From DASYPQ01 sp036006425 (GTDB taxonomy: Bacteria > Planctomycetota > UBA1135 > GCA-002686595), in the NCBI GenBank assembly GCA_036006425.1, contig DASYPQ010000024.1, positions 1 through 64,000 on the forward strand: 64,000 bases of DNA. Direction: 5' to 3'. How positions within the stretch are numbered: position 1 is the stretch's first letter; each line of letters starts with the position of its first letter. The notes under the pieces are model-generated. The model did not search any database and was not told where the DNA came from. It saw only the letters and a list, made by a program, of their open reading frames with translations. Positions 50,679-59,091 of the stretch are shown in pieces. The position numbers and the translations under genes are program-made.

Positions 50679-53600
50679 TCACTTGGTCTTCACCGGCGCC
50701 GCGGGCCGCGGCGGGAGCCCGTGCTTCGCGGCGCCCATCGCCTTCGTGACTTCCTCGACAGCGCGCTCGAGCTGCGGATCGTGGCCCGCGATCACGGACG
50801 CCGGGTCGTTCTCGACGACGATGTCGGGGTCGACACCGTGACCTTCGACCGCCCAGTGTCCCTGCGCGTCGGCGTGGCCGAACTCCGGCACGCTCACCGA
50901 CCCGCCGTCGATCAGGGCACCGTGGTCGGTGATCCCGACGACGCCGCCCCACGAGCGCTTGCCGATCAGCGGTCCGAGCTTCGACTCGCGGAACATCCAC
51001 GGGAAGATGTCCCCGTCGGATGCCGAGTCCTCGTTCAGGAGGCAGGCCATCGGACCGGTGAACACGACCTGCGGGTACGTCCCGACGTAGTCGCTGTTGC
51101 GCGAGTACTCGGTGCCGAGAAGCGTCTGCCGCAGCCGCTCGAGCACCATCGCGCTGACGTTGCCGCCGCCGTTGCCGCGGTCGTCGAGGATCAAGGCCGA
51201 CTTCCGGATCTGGCCGTAGTACCACTTGATGAACTCGCGGATCCCGTCGGCACCCATGTTCGGGAGATGGATGTACCCGATCTGGCCGTTCGACATCCGG
51301 TCGACGCGCGCGCGGTTCCCCTCGACCCAGTCGAGGTAGATGAGATCGACCTCGGAGCTGATCGGGCGGAAGACGACCTTGCGCGCGCCCTGGGCCTCGG
51401 GCTTGTCGTTCAGCGTGAACTCGACGGGACGGTCCGCCTTGTTGCGCAGCAGCCGGTACGGGTTCTCGTGCTGGTCGAGGTTCTCTCCGTCGATCGCGAG
51501 GACGTAGTCGCCGACGTGCGCGTCGACGCCGATCTCGGTCAAGGGCGAGCGGTAGCGCTCCTCCTCGTTCTGGCCGGCGAAGATCTTCGAGATCTTGTAC
51601 CGGCCGCTCGCCGCGTCGAGCTCGAACCTGCAGCCGGGCAGCGCGACGCGTTCGCGCTCGGGCGTCGCCCAGTCGCCGCCGGCGATGTACGCGTGGCCGA
51701 TGTTCAGCTCCGCGACCATCTCGCCCATGACGTAGTTCAGGTCCGACCGGTGCGCGACGAACTCGAGGAGCTGCCCGTACTGCCGCCGCAGCGTCTTCCA
51801 GTCGTAGCCGTGCATGTTCGGCACGTAGAAGTAGTCGCGGTAGCGGCGCCACACCTCGTTGAAGATCTGGATCCACTCCTGCTTCGGCACGCGGTCGACC
51901 ATGAGGCCGGCGGTCGACACGACCTTCTTCGAGTCCTTGCCCTTCGGCGAGGCGTCGTACATCGCGATCTCGCCGCCCTGGCGGACGACGATCTTGTTCC
52001 CGTCGTGCGACATCGCGCCGCCGCCGATGCCCTCGGCGAGCACGGTCGCCTTCCGGTCCTTCAGGTTGAAGACCATCAGCGCCGGCTTCTCGCCGTTGTC
52101 GCGGCCGTAGTAGCCCGCGCCCGAGCGCGCGTAGAACAGGTTCTCCTTGTTCACGTTCAGGTTCGAGTAGTTCCCGGCCTCGACCGGCACGCGCGCGACG
52201 CGCGCGGCGAGCCCGTCGAAGTCGATCTGGACGGCCTTCGGCTTCTCGTCCTTCTTGCCCTCGGGCTTCTCGTCCTTCTTCCCTTCGGGTTTCTCGTCCT
52301 TCTTCGCGTCGGATTTGGCCGCGTCGTCGGGCTTCGCTGCGGCGACTTCGTCGCTCTCGGGCGGGAACGGGTTCTTCCCGTCCTTCCGCAGGGCGAGCGC
52401 GAAGATCCCGGTCGTCCGGTTCGTGGCGAAGTTCCACTCGACACCGGAGAGCTGCGGGGCGTACTCGCGGTCGGAGAGGTAGTAGAGGTAGTCGCCCGAG
52501 GGATCCCACGCGGGCTCCGTTTCGTTGAACATCTCGGTCGTCACCTGGTGCAAGTCGCCCTTCTCCACGCCCCAGACGGAGATCGAGCGGAATCCGTTCT
52601 CGCCGCCGAGGGAGAACGCGAGCCAGGCTCCGTCGCCCGACCAGGCGTAGTCCCCGGCGTTCCCCGCCTTGTCGCGCGCGACCTCGACGATCTCGCGCGT
52701 CTCGACCGTCAGCGAGAAGATGCGGCCCGTCTGGTCGCTGAACGCGATCCGCTTGCCGTCGGGCGACCACACGAGGCCGAGGCGGCGCGCGCTGCTGTCC
52801 TTCGTCAGCTGCTCGGCGGCGCCGGAGCCGTCCTGCGCGACGAGCCAGATCTCCTCCTCGCCCGAGCGGTCGGAGACGAACGCGACCTTGGCGCCGTCCG
52901 GCGACCAGATCGCGCCGCGGTCGTGGGCGTCCGACGAGTGCGTCAGGTTCCGCGTCGGACCCTTCTCGACCGGTGCGCTGAACACGTCGCCGCGCGCGAC
53001 GACGAGCACGCGCTCGCCCTTCGGGCTGATCCCGACGCCTTCGATGCGGTCGGCGGCCGACACGCGCGAGGGACGCATCGCGACACCGTCGTTCGGCACG
53101 ACGATGATGAGCTTCTTGTCCGTGCGCGCCTTCGTGTCGAAGACGTGCAGCTCCCCGCCGCCCTCGTACACGATCTCCCCGTTCTCGCCCTTGCTCGGCC
53201 AGCGGACGTCCCAGTCGGTGCTCTTCGTCAGCTGCTCGACCTTCTGCGACTCGACGTCGTACGAGTAGAGGTTCAGCGTGCCGTCGCGGTCGGACGCGAA
53301 GCAGATCTGGTTGCCGATCCACATCGGGTCGCGCTCGGTCCGCGGCGAGTGGGCGACGGGCTGCGTCTTCGCCGTCGCGAGGTCGTAGATGAAGAGATCC
53401 TGCGCCCAGCCGCCCTCGTAGCGCTTCCAGGTCCGGAAGTCGCGCGCGAGCGGCGAGTAGACGACCTGCGTCTCCCCCGCGGAGAAGTCGCCGCCGCCCG
53501 AGATCGGCATCGGCAGCGCGACGGGCAGCCCGCCTTCGAGGTCGACGGTGTAGAGCCGCGTCTCCGCGAGGCTCCAGTGGTCGCGCATCGAGCGGAAGAG

Positions 53601-54017
53601 CACGCGCTTGCTGTCCTTCGTCCAGCCGTAGACCTGGTTGTCCGCGCCCCACCGCGCCGGCAGCGGCCCGCGCGCCGGATACCACGTGAGCTGCTTCGGG
53701 ATCCCGCCTTCGGCCGGGATCACGTACACCTGCTCGTCGCCGTCGTACTGCCCGGTGAACGCGATCCACTTCCCGTCCGGGGAGAACCTCGGGAAGAGCT
53801 CGATGCCCTCGTGCGCGGTGAGTCGCGTCGCTTCGCCGCCTGCGGACGGCGCGAGCCAGAGATCGCCGGCGTAGCAGAACGCGATCTTGTCCGCGCGGAT
53901 GTCCGGGAACCGCAGGAGCTTCGTCTGGGCGGCGGCGGTTCCGGCGAGGAGCGCCGCGCCGGCGAGGACGGAAAACGACGCGAGGACTCGCGGGAAGCGA
54001 GCGGAGCGAGGACGCAT
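50679..54017 (-). CDS. Secreted tricorn-like S41 protease with propeller and PDZ domains
   Basis: 1112 residues. Signal peptide at about 1-31 (VLASFSVLAGAALLAGTAAAQ). A first PD40 propeller spans about 35-310, with FSPDGKWIAFTGQ, and a second to about 550, with WSPDGAKVAFVSDR. A Lys/Glu-rich linker lies at about 566-595. A mixed domain follows, then a PDZ near 850-930 (IGVDAHVGDYVLAIDGENL). The S41 core has IGYIHLPNMGADGIREF, ILDDRGNGGGNVSAMV and NEDSASDGDIFPWMFRE with the active serine near 1000, and a C-terminal GVDPDI segment. This is the order of tricorn-type proteases. GGAG nine bases before ATG 54017 supports the start. It is alone on its transcript. Confidence 0.92.
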   Translation of the reverse strand: MRPRSARFPRVLASFSVLAGAALLAGTAAAQTKLLRFPDIRADKIAFCYAGDLWLAPSAGGEATRLTAHEGIELFPRFSPDGKWIAFTGQYDGDEQVYVIPAEGGIPKQLTWYPARGPLPARWGADNQVYGWTKDSKRVLFRSMRDHWSLAETRLYTVDLEGGLPVALPMPISGGGDFSAGETQVVYSPLARDFRTWKRYEGGWAQDLFIYDLATAKTQPVAHSPRTERDPMWIGNQICFASDRDGTLNLYSYDVESQKVEQLTKSTDWDVRWPSKGENGEIVYEGGGELHVFDTKARTDKKLIIVVPNDGVAMRPSRVSAADRIEGVGISPKGERVLVVARGDVFSAPVEKGPTRNLTHSSDAHDRGAIWSPDGAKVAFVSDRSGEEEIWLVAQDGSGAAEQLTKDSSARRLGLVWSPDGKRIAFSDQTGRIFSLTVETREIVEVARDKAGNAGDYAWSGDGAWLAFSLGGENGFRSISVWGVEKGDLHQVTTEMFNETEPAWDPSGDYLYYLSDREYAPQLSGVEWNFATNRTTGIFALALRKDGKNPFPPESDEVAAAKPDDAAKSDAKKDEKPEGKKDEKPEGKKDEKPKAVQIDFDGLAARVARVPVEAGNYSNLNVNKENLFYARSGAGYYGRDNGEKPALMVFNLKDRKATVLAEGIGGGAMSHDGNKIVVRQGGEIAMYDASPKGKDSKKVVSTAGLMVDRVPKQEWIQIFNEVWRRYRDYFYVPNMHGYDWKTLRRQYGQLLEFVAHRSDLNYVMGEMVAELNIGHAYIAGGDWATPERERVALPGCRFELDAASGRYKISKIFAGQNEEERYRSPLTEIGVDAHVGDYVLAIDGENLDQHENPYRLLRNKADRPVEFTLNDKPEAQGARKVVFRPISSEVDLIYLDWVEGNRARVDRMSNGQIGYIHLPNMGADGIREFIKWYYGQIRKSALILDDRGNGGGNVSAMVLERLRQTLLGTEYSRNSDYVGTYPQVVFTGPMACLLNEDSASDGDIFPWMFRESKLGPLIGKRSWGGVVGITDHGALIDGGSVSVPEFGHADAQGHWAVEGHGVDPDIVVENDPASVIAGHDPQLERAVEEVTKAMGAAKHGLPPRPAAPVKTK
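52240..52311. repeat. Three 24-bp tandem repeats coding a Lys-rich linker
   Basis: Units 52240-52263, 52264-52287 and 52288-52311, the first two nearly identical and the third diverged. They encode KKDEKPEG-type repeats in the tricorn-like protease linker. Copy number may vary between strains; in-frame 24-base units keep the frame. Confidence 0.85.
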
Positions 54018-54070
54018 GGGGCGGATCTCCAGGAGAAAGCGCTCGGGCGAGAGCGCGAAGAGCGCCACAG

Positions 54071-54076
54071 GATAGG
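54071..54076 (-). promoter_or_regulatory. -10 hexamer for the tricorn-like protease
   Basis: TATCCT on the minus strand, about 53 bases before ATG 54017. The long leader fits the presence of a Shine-Dalgarno in this gene. Confidence 0.4.
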
Positions 54077-54144
54077 GAGCGCGGATCGAGCGAGCGAGGA
54101 CGCACTGCTCGGATCGCGTAAGAAGCGCGCGAGCCGCGCTCTGG

Positions 54145-54150
54145 TAGGAT
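54145..54150 (+). promoter_or_regulatory. -10-like hexamer for the GT2-methyltransferase gene
   Basis: TAGGAT, eleven bases before ATG 54162, with no Shine-Dalgarno between. Confidence 0.5.
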
Positions 54151-54161
54151 CGCCGCCCCGC

Positions 54162-55610
54162 ATGAGCGACCAAGCCAGGGCCGCCACGGAGCTCGCCGCC
54201 GTCCTCGCGCGCAGGCAGCGCGATCAGGGCGCGAGCTTCCCGCGCTGCGGGCTGATCGTCCTCGCGCGCGCGGAAGCGCAGAGCGCGCTCGCCGGAGTCC
54301 TCGCGCGGATTCCCGCGGATCTCGCGCCGCTCTTCGCGGAGATCGCCGTGCTCGTCGACGGCGATGCGAACGACGCACCCGCGCTCCCGCGCCTCCCGAA
54401 CCTGCACGTGCGCGGCAATCCGCGGCGCTACGGGCACGGCGGCCGACGCAAGGTCGCGATCGAGTACGCGCTCGAGCGCGGGTTCGACCACGTGATCCTC
54501 CTCGAGGGCGACGGCAGTCATCCTCCGGAGCGGCTCGCGGAGCTGTGGGCGCCCGCGGTGCTCGAAGGCTGCGACGTCGTCCTCGGCGCGAGCGAAGGCC
54601 GACGCTCCGGCGCGGCCGGTTTCCTGCTGCGGCGCCTGCTCGGCATGCGTGTGGCGGATTGGGACAGCAGCCTGCGGCTCTACGCGCGCGAGATCCTGCG
54701 GCGCATCCCGTTCCAGCTCGGCGCGGACGACCGCCGGTTCGACACGGAGATCCTGATCCAGTGCCGCGCGCTCGGGGCGCCGGTGCGCGAAGTGGTTCTT
54801 CCGCGCTTCGACGAGCCCCAGAGCAACCTCTCGGGCGGGTTGTCGGCCGCGCTCGCGTACCGGCTGCACCAGCTGCACATCCAGCGCAACGGCACGTTCC
54901 TCGTCGACCACGACGTCTTCTACACGTTCAAGCACAGCCGCGCGGGATCCCACATGCAGATCCTCGCCGCCGTCCGGCCGGGTGCGCGCGTGCTCGACCT
55001 CGGATGCTCGCAGGGGCTGCTCGCGCGCCCGCTGCGCGAGAAGGGCGTGCGCACGACCGGAGTCGACGTCGGTACGCCCGAGAAGGTATCGCGCGATCTC
55101 GAGGCCTACCACCAGCGCGACCTCGAGGAGCCGCTCGACATCCCGGAGGGACGCGTGTTCGACTACGTCGTCGTCGCCGACGTGATCGAGCACTTGAAGA
55201 ACCGCGAGCAGCTGCTCCGCAGCGCGCGGCGGTACCTGAAGCCGGACGGCCGCCTCCTGATCTCGACGCCGAACATCGCGATCTGGTTCTACCGGCTGTC
55301 GCTCCTCGCCGGTCGCTTCGAGTACGGTCCGCGCGGCGTTCTCGACGAGACGCACGTCCACCTCTTCACGCAGTCGACCTTCCGCCGCGAGGTAGAGAAG
55401 GGCGGCTTCCGCATCCTGCGCCAGCGCGAGACGTCCCTGCCGTTCGAGATCCTGTTCGAATCGACGGGACAGAGCCGGCTCGTGGCCTCTCTGTCGGAGC
55501 TCTACCACCTGCTCGCGCGGATCTACCCGAAGATGTTCGCGTACCAATTCCTCCTCGAGGCCGAGGTGACGACGCTGCTGGACCCGCCGCAGACGCAGGG
55601 GGCGCGATGA
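54162..55610 (+). CDS. Fusion of a GT2-type glycosyltransferase and a SAM-dependent methyltransferase
   Basis: 482 residues. N-terminal part (about 30-250) is a GT-A glycosyltransferase: LVDGDANDAP-type acidic residues, VILLEGDGSHPPERL in place of a DxD, and RIPFQLGADDRRFDTEILIQCRALGAPVREVVLP, like polyprenyl-phosphate mannosyltransferases. C-terminal half (about 265-450) is a class I methyltransferase: RVLDLGCSQGLLARPLREKG, TTGVDVG, DYVVVADVIEHLKN and DGRLLISTPNIAIWFYRLS. The two activities are usually separate. It overlaps the GT39-like gene by four bases (ATGA), so both act in one pathway. The first 25 residues look disordered. Confidence 0.85.
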   Translation: MSDQARAATELAAVLARRQRDQGASFPRCGLIVLARAEAQSALAGVLARIPADLAPLFAEIAVLVDGDANDAPALPRLPNLHVRGNPRRYGHGGRRKVAIEYALERGFDHVILLEGDGSHPPERLAELWAPAVLEGCDVVLGASEGRRSGAAGFLLRRLLGMRVADWDSSLRLYAREILRRIPFQLGADDRRFDTEILIQCRALGAPVREVVLPRFDEPQSNLSGGLSAALAYRLHQLHIQRNGTFLVDHDVFYTFKHSRAGSHMQILAAVRPGARVLDLGCSQGLLARPLREKGVRTTGVDVGTPEKVSRDLEAYHQRDLEEPLDIPEGRVFDYVVVADVIEHLKNREQLLRSARRYLKPDGRLLISTPNIAIWFYRLSLLAGRFEYGPRGVLDETHVHLFTQSTFRREVEKGGFRILRQRETSLPFEILFESTGQSRLVASLSELYHLLARIYPKMFAYQFLLEAEVTTLLDPPQTQGAR

Positions 55611-56836
55611 CGAAGTCGCCCCCCGCCTGGCTCGCCCCCGGACTCTTCGTCCTGGCGCTGGCCCTCCTCGCGCGGATCCTCCTCGCGTCGTTCGGCGCCG
55701 CCGTGCGCGACGTGACCTCCGACGACGGCTACTACCTCCACTACATGCAGGCCGTCCAGCAGGGCGGGCTCTCCGCGTTCCCGCGCCTGTTCGACCAGTG
55801 GAACGCGACGACGGCCGCCTGGATTTACCCGCCGCCCTCCCGCATCGGATTCATCGTCGTCTCGGCGCTGTGGGCGAATCCGTTCGGCGCGTCGCTCGAG
55901 TCCCTCCAGCACCTGTCGTTCGCCTCGCACCTCGCGCTGTGCGTCGTGAACTACGCGTTCGCGCGCCGCCACTTCGGCGAGCCGAAGGCGTTCTTCATCG
56001 GGATCTCGATCGCGTTCTCCGCGCTGCTGATGGGGCTCTCGCGCCTCGCGCTCACCGACAGCTTCAACGCGCTGTGCATGACGACGACGGTGTGGCTGTT
56101 CCTCGGCCTCCTGCGCGATCCCTCGAGGTTCAGGAACGGCATCGCGTTCATGGCCTCGCTCGCGTTCATGGTGCTCGTGAAGGAGCTCTCGGTCCTCCTC
56201 GTGGTCCCCTTCCTCGCGTTCGTGCTCTACGAGCGCTTCGCGCGGCGCGTCCCGCACGACCTCGTGCGCTTCGCGCTGTGGTTCGCGATCCCGGGCGTCG
56301 TCACCGCGGCGGTGTTCGTGCTGGCAGCCGGAAGCGTCCCGACGCTCGTCGAGACGATGACGATCGTCCTCAAGTCGCCGTCGACGAACGACTACGCGCT
56401 CCACTTCGGCGCCGGACCCTGGTTCCGGCCGATCGTCGACTACCTCCTGTTCTCGCCCGTCCCGACGCTGCTCGCGATCGGCTGGTTCGCCGTGAGCGTC
56501 GTCCGACTGCGCGCCGGCGCGTACGACCGCACGAGCGCGTTCTTCGTGTTCCTCACCGGGCTCCTCGTCCTGCTCTTCAGCTTCTTCACGAAGAACATCC
56601 GCTACGCGGTCGTGTTCGAGCTGCCGATCCGCGTCTTCGCGGTGCTCGCAATCAGCGAGCTCGTCGGCAACGTGAGCGCGCGGCGGGCGACGCTCCTCGT
56701 CGGTGCAGCCGTCGTCTACCTGTGCTGGCTCGACTGGACGACGTTCGACCTCTTCTGGGTGCACGGGCACCTGTACGATCCGGTGACGGCGTTCCTCGCG
56801 ATGTACCGGAAGCTCCTGCCGCTCCAGGCGAAGTGA
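55607..56836 (+). CDS. Multi-pass membrane glycosyltransferase-like protein (GT39/ArnT type)
   Basis: 409 residues with about ten hydrophobic helices. An extracytoplasmic loop with DVTSDDGYYLHYMQA near residue 35-50 places acidic residues as in GT-C enzymes that use polyprenyl-phosphate sugars. Other features are LTDSFNALCMTTTVWLFLGLL and VLVKELSVLLVVPFLAFVLYERFA. It overlaps the fused GT2-methyltransferase (ATGA). The upstream protein could make a polyprenyl-phosphate sugar that this one transfers outside the membrane; this is inference. The family assignment rests on overall shape, not on a diagnostic motif. Confidence 0.75.
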   Translation: MTKSPPAWLAPGLFVLALALLARILLASFGAAVRDVTSDDGYYLHYMQAVQQGGLSAFPRLFDQWNATTAAWIYPPPSRIGFIVVSALWANPFGASLESLQHLSFASHLALCVVNYAFARRHFGEPKAFFIGISIAFSALLMGLSRLALTDSFNALCMTTTVWLFLGLLRDPSRFRNGIAFMASLAFMVLVKELSVLLVVPFLAFVLYERFARRVPHDLVRFALWFAIPGVVTAAVFVLAAGSVPTLVETMTIVLKSPSTNDYALHFGAGPWFRPIVDYLLFSPVPTLLAIGWFAVSVVRLRAGAYDRTSAFFVFLTGLLVLLFSFFTKNIRYAVVFELPIRVFAVLAISELVGNVSARRATLLVGAAVVYLCWLDWTTFDLFWVHGHLYDPVTAFLAMYRKLLPLQAK

Positions 56837-56842
56837 GCCGCG

Positions 56843-57823
56843 CTAGCGCGCGAACACCGGGACGTACAGCCACGCGACGAACCACGCCGCCGCGGCGATC
56901 CCGGCGGCCCAAGCGACCCTCCCCGGGATCGGGCCGCGCGTGACGTGCGCGCGGACGAACGAGGGAACCTGGTCGAGCGGAACGAAGCTCGCGAGCGTGA
57001 ACCAGAGCGTGAGGTACGGTCCGGTGTCCATCGTCTTCCACGTCAGGAGGTGGAAGCTCACCGCCGCGGGCACGTAGAACCACCGCGATCTCCTCCAGAA
57101 CAAGGCGATCGGGAACGTCGCCTGCACGAGGACGAGCCCGAGCGACATGACGCGGCACGCGAGGACGCTGCGCGCGAAGAAGGGCGTCCAGTCGCCGTGG
57201 CAGTGCAGCATGATCGCCTGCAGCGAATACCCGTTCAGCCACGTCCAGCCGCCGATCGCGAGCTTGCTCGCGCCCGCGAAGAAGTACCCGAGCGCCGCGG
57301 TGGCCTGCGTGAACCGCCACGGCAACGCGGCCCAGGCCGCCGTGTCGGGAAGCGCGCGCCCACGGAGGCGCGCGAGGAGCGCATCGAGCGACACGCGCGC
57401 GCCCGACGGCGCGAACGGGAGCGCGAAGAGGCCGAGGACGAGCGCGATGCAGTCGTGGTGCGGCTGTCCGAGCGAGTAGACGGTGCCGAGCTCGAACCAC
57501 GTGAGCAGCGCCGCGAGCGCGCACGTCGCGCGCGTGAAGAGTCCGGCCGCAGCGAGAGCGATCGCGACGAGCGTCGCCGTGAACAGGGCCGACGCGAGGC
57601 CAGGGCCCGGGGTCCCGACGCCGAGGACCTGGAACGAGTAGATCGGGTTCCAGGCCCGGTGGACGTACTCCGGAGTGCCGCTCGCGACCTGGACGAGGAG
57701 CGTGTCGCGGTGCTGGAACACCGCGTACGCCGCCGTGAGCATCATCACGACGCGGAACGCGCCGAGCCGGACGAGCGACGCCTCGCCGAACCAGTACCGG
57801 TCCCAGCGGTCAGCGAGTCGCAC
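56843..57823 (-). CDS. HTTM-domain membrane protein (vitamin K-dependent gamma-carboxylase-like)
   Basis: 326 residues, about seven transmembrane helices. The HTTM family has helices in the order seen here, with FRVVMMLTAAYAV, the loop LGQPHHDCIALVLGLFALPFAP and AALGYFFAGASKLAIGGWTWLNGYSLQ, where conserved H, K, G and W residues of the family lie. Function in bacteria is mostly unknown; the animal enzyme carboxylates glutamate. GTG 57823 has GGAGGT four bases upstream and overlaps the preceding gene by 14 bases. Part of the radical SAM, propeller and HTTM operon. Confidence 0.8.
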   Translation of the reverse strand: MRLADRWDRYWFGEASLVRLGAFRVVMMLTAAYAVFQHRDTLLVQVASGTPEYVHRAWNPIYSFQVLGVGTPGPGLASALFTATLVAIALAAAGLFTRATCALAALLTWFELGTVYSLGQPHHDCIALVLGLFALPFAPSGARVSLDALLARLRGRALPDTAAWAALPWRFTQATAALGYFFAGASKLAIGGWTWLNGYSLQAIMLHCHGDWTPFFARSVLACRVMSLGLVLVQATFPIALFWRRSRWFYVPAAVSFHLLTWKTMDTGPYLTLWFTLASFVPLDQVPSFVRAHVTRGPIPGRVAWAAGIAAAAWFVAWLYVPVFAR

Positions 57824-59021
57824 CGGAACCTCCGAAGACTCCGAAGATCAGCGGGGCGATCGGGACCGGGCCGTCGGGCGTCAGGCGGCGGCGCCGCGCG
57901 CAGATCTGCAACCCGACGAGCGGCGCGTCGGGATGCTGGCGGGCGTAGCGCGCGAGCCAAGCGCTCGCCGCGGGTTCGCCGCCCTCGAGGAGCGCTCCGA
58001 GGACTTGCCAGCGGTTGTCCCAGGCGCTCCCGAGGGAGATGTCGTCGATCCAGCGCTTCCGTCCCTCCGGATCGATGCCGACGATCCCTTCGTCGTACGT
58101 GATCGCGTTCTCGGCGTGCGGCTCCGCGTACATCGAGAAGCCGACGAACGGCCAGGCCTTCGCGTGTGGCACGACTCCGGCGACGATCTGCGCGAGCAGC
58201 GCGACGGCGATCAGGCCGCCGACGACGCCGCGCGCAAGCGAGCGCCGTCGCGCGCCGAAGACGGAGATCCCGATCAGGGCGAGCGCCGCGATCCCCGCGA
58301 CCGGAACGAGGACGCGCGGCTCGTACTTCCTCGGATACGCGACGAGGAGGGGCACGCGGAACGGCGGCGAGCGGTTCAGATCGCGGTCGATTGCGACGAC
58401 CTCGAGGAGGTGCTCGCCCGGCGCGAGAGGCGTCGCCGGAGGCTCGAGCTCGGGGTCGCGCCAGACGTGGTGGCGGTCGAGTCGCCAGCGGAAGGTGGCT
58501 CCGCCCGCGCCCGTGCCGGCGGCGACGATGCGCAGGGGCGCGTCGGAGTCGACGCGCAGCGTCTGCCCCACCGCGCACGCGACGCCGTCGATCGACACCG
58601 CCGTCAGCGCGGGCGCGCGCTCGGCGTCGGGGACGTAGTGCGCGAGCTCGTCCGAGGGGACGTCGCCGGCGCCCTGGATCGTGCGCCCCCAGAAGAAGCT
58701 CGGATCGAGGACGCCGAAGGCCCGGTCCGTCGAGAGCCAGACGCGCCGGCGTCGATCGACGAACACGGAGGTCGGAGTCCCGGGCGGAGCGCCCTCGCGC
58801 AGCTCGACGCGATCGAGCGCGTCGACTTCAGGCGCGACGACGAAGAGCCCGCGCTCCGCCGCGACGAAGCAGCGCCCCGCCGGATCGAGCGCGAGAGCGC
58901 GGATGGCGCCCGTTCCGCCCGGATCCGTGCAGCGGAGCGCCGTCGTGGCGCCGTCGCGGGTCCGGATGAGCTCCGCGCCGCGCGCTTCGAGGACCGAGCC
59001 CGGCGCCTCCTCGACCGACAC
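57810..59021 (-). CDS. Propeller/Y_Y_Y-like protein with two transmembrane helices
   Basis: 403 residues from the first conventional start, GTG 59021. Residues 40-110 hold propeller-type strands (IRALALDPAGRCFVAAERGLF, SVFVDRRRRVWLSTDRAFGV) as in two-component regulator propellers. Residues 140-220 resemble a Y_Y_Y domain (FRWRLDRHHVWRDPELEPP, LLEVVAIDRDLNRSPP). Two transmembrane helices follow near 235-285 and a C-terminal 110-residue domain contains AKAWPFVGFSMYAEPHAE. Such domains normally precede histidine kinases; none is present here. Upstream of the GTG, in-frame codons code a hydrophobic run (LRLLGLCLALG) without ATG, GTG or TTG, so a CTG start or an N-terminal change is possible. Confidence 0.7.
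   Translation of the reverse strand: MSVEEAPGSVLEARGAELIRTRDGATTALRCTDPGGTGAIRALALDPAGRCFVAAERGLFVVAPEVDALDRVELREGAPPGTPTSVFVDRRRRVWLSTDRAFGVLDPSFFWGRTIQGAGDVPSDELAHYVPDAERAPALTAVSIDGVACAVGQTLRVDSDAPLRIVAAGTGAGGATFRWRLDRHHVWRDPELEPPATPLAPGEHLLEVVAIDRDLNRSPPFRVPLLVAYPRKYEPRVLVPVAGIAALALIGISVFGARRRSLARGVVGGLIAVALLAQIVAGVVPHAKAWPFVGFSMYAEPHAENAITYDEGIVGIDPEGRKRWIDDISLGSAWDNRWQVLGALLEGGEPAASAWLARYARQHPDAPLVGLQICARRRRLTPDGPVPIAPLIFGVFGGSGATR
57828..57833 (-). promoter_or_regulatory. Shine-Dalgarno for the HTTM gene
   Basis: GGAGGT on the minus strand, four bases before GTG 57823, inside the end of the preceding gene. Confidence 0.65.
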
Positions 59022-59091
59022 GCCCGCGAACGGGTCCGCGCCCAGCGCGAGGCACAGCCCGAGCAGTCGGAGCGATCCCGTGGTCGGCGCC

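Noticed and set aside
52240..52311. Possible CRISPR-like array
   Set aside because: Direct repeats are 24 bases without spacers and lie in frame within a protease gene.
49498..54378. Single giant minus-strand gene joining the GNAT protein with sequence over the tricorn-like protease
   Set aside because: The frame upstream of ATG 50607 has no conserved domain and overlaps the well-supported tricorn-like protease in another frame.
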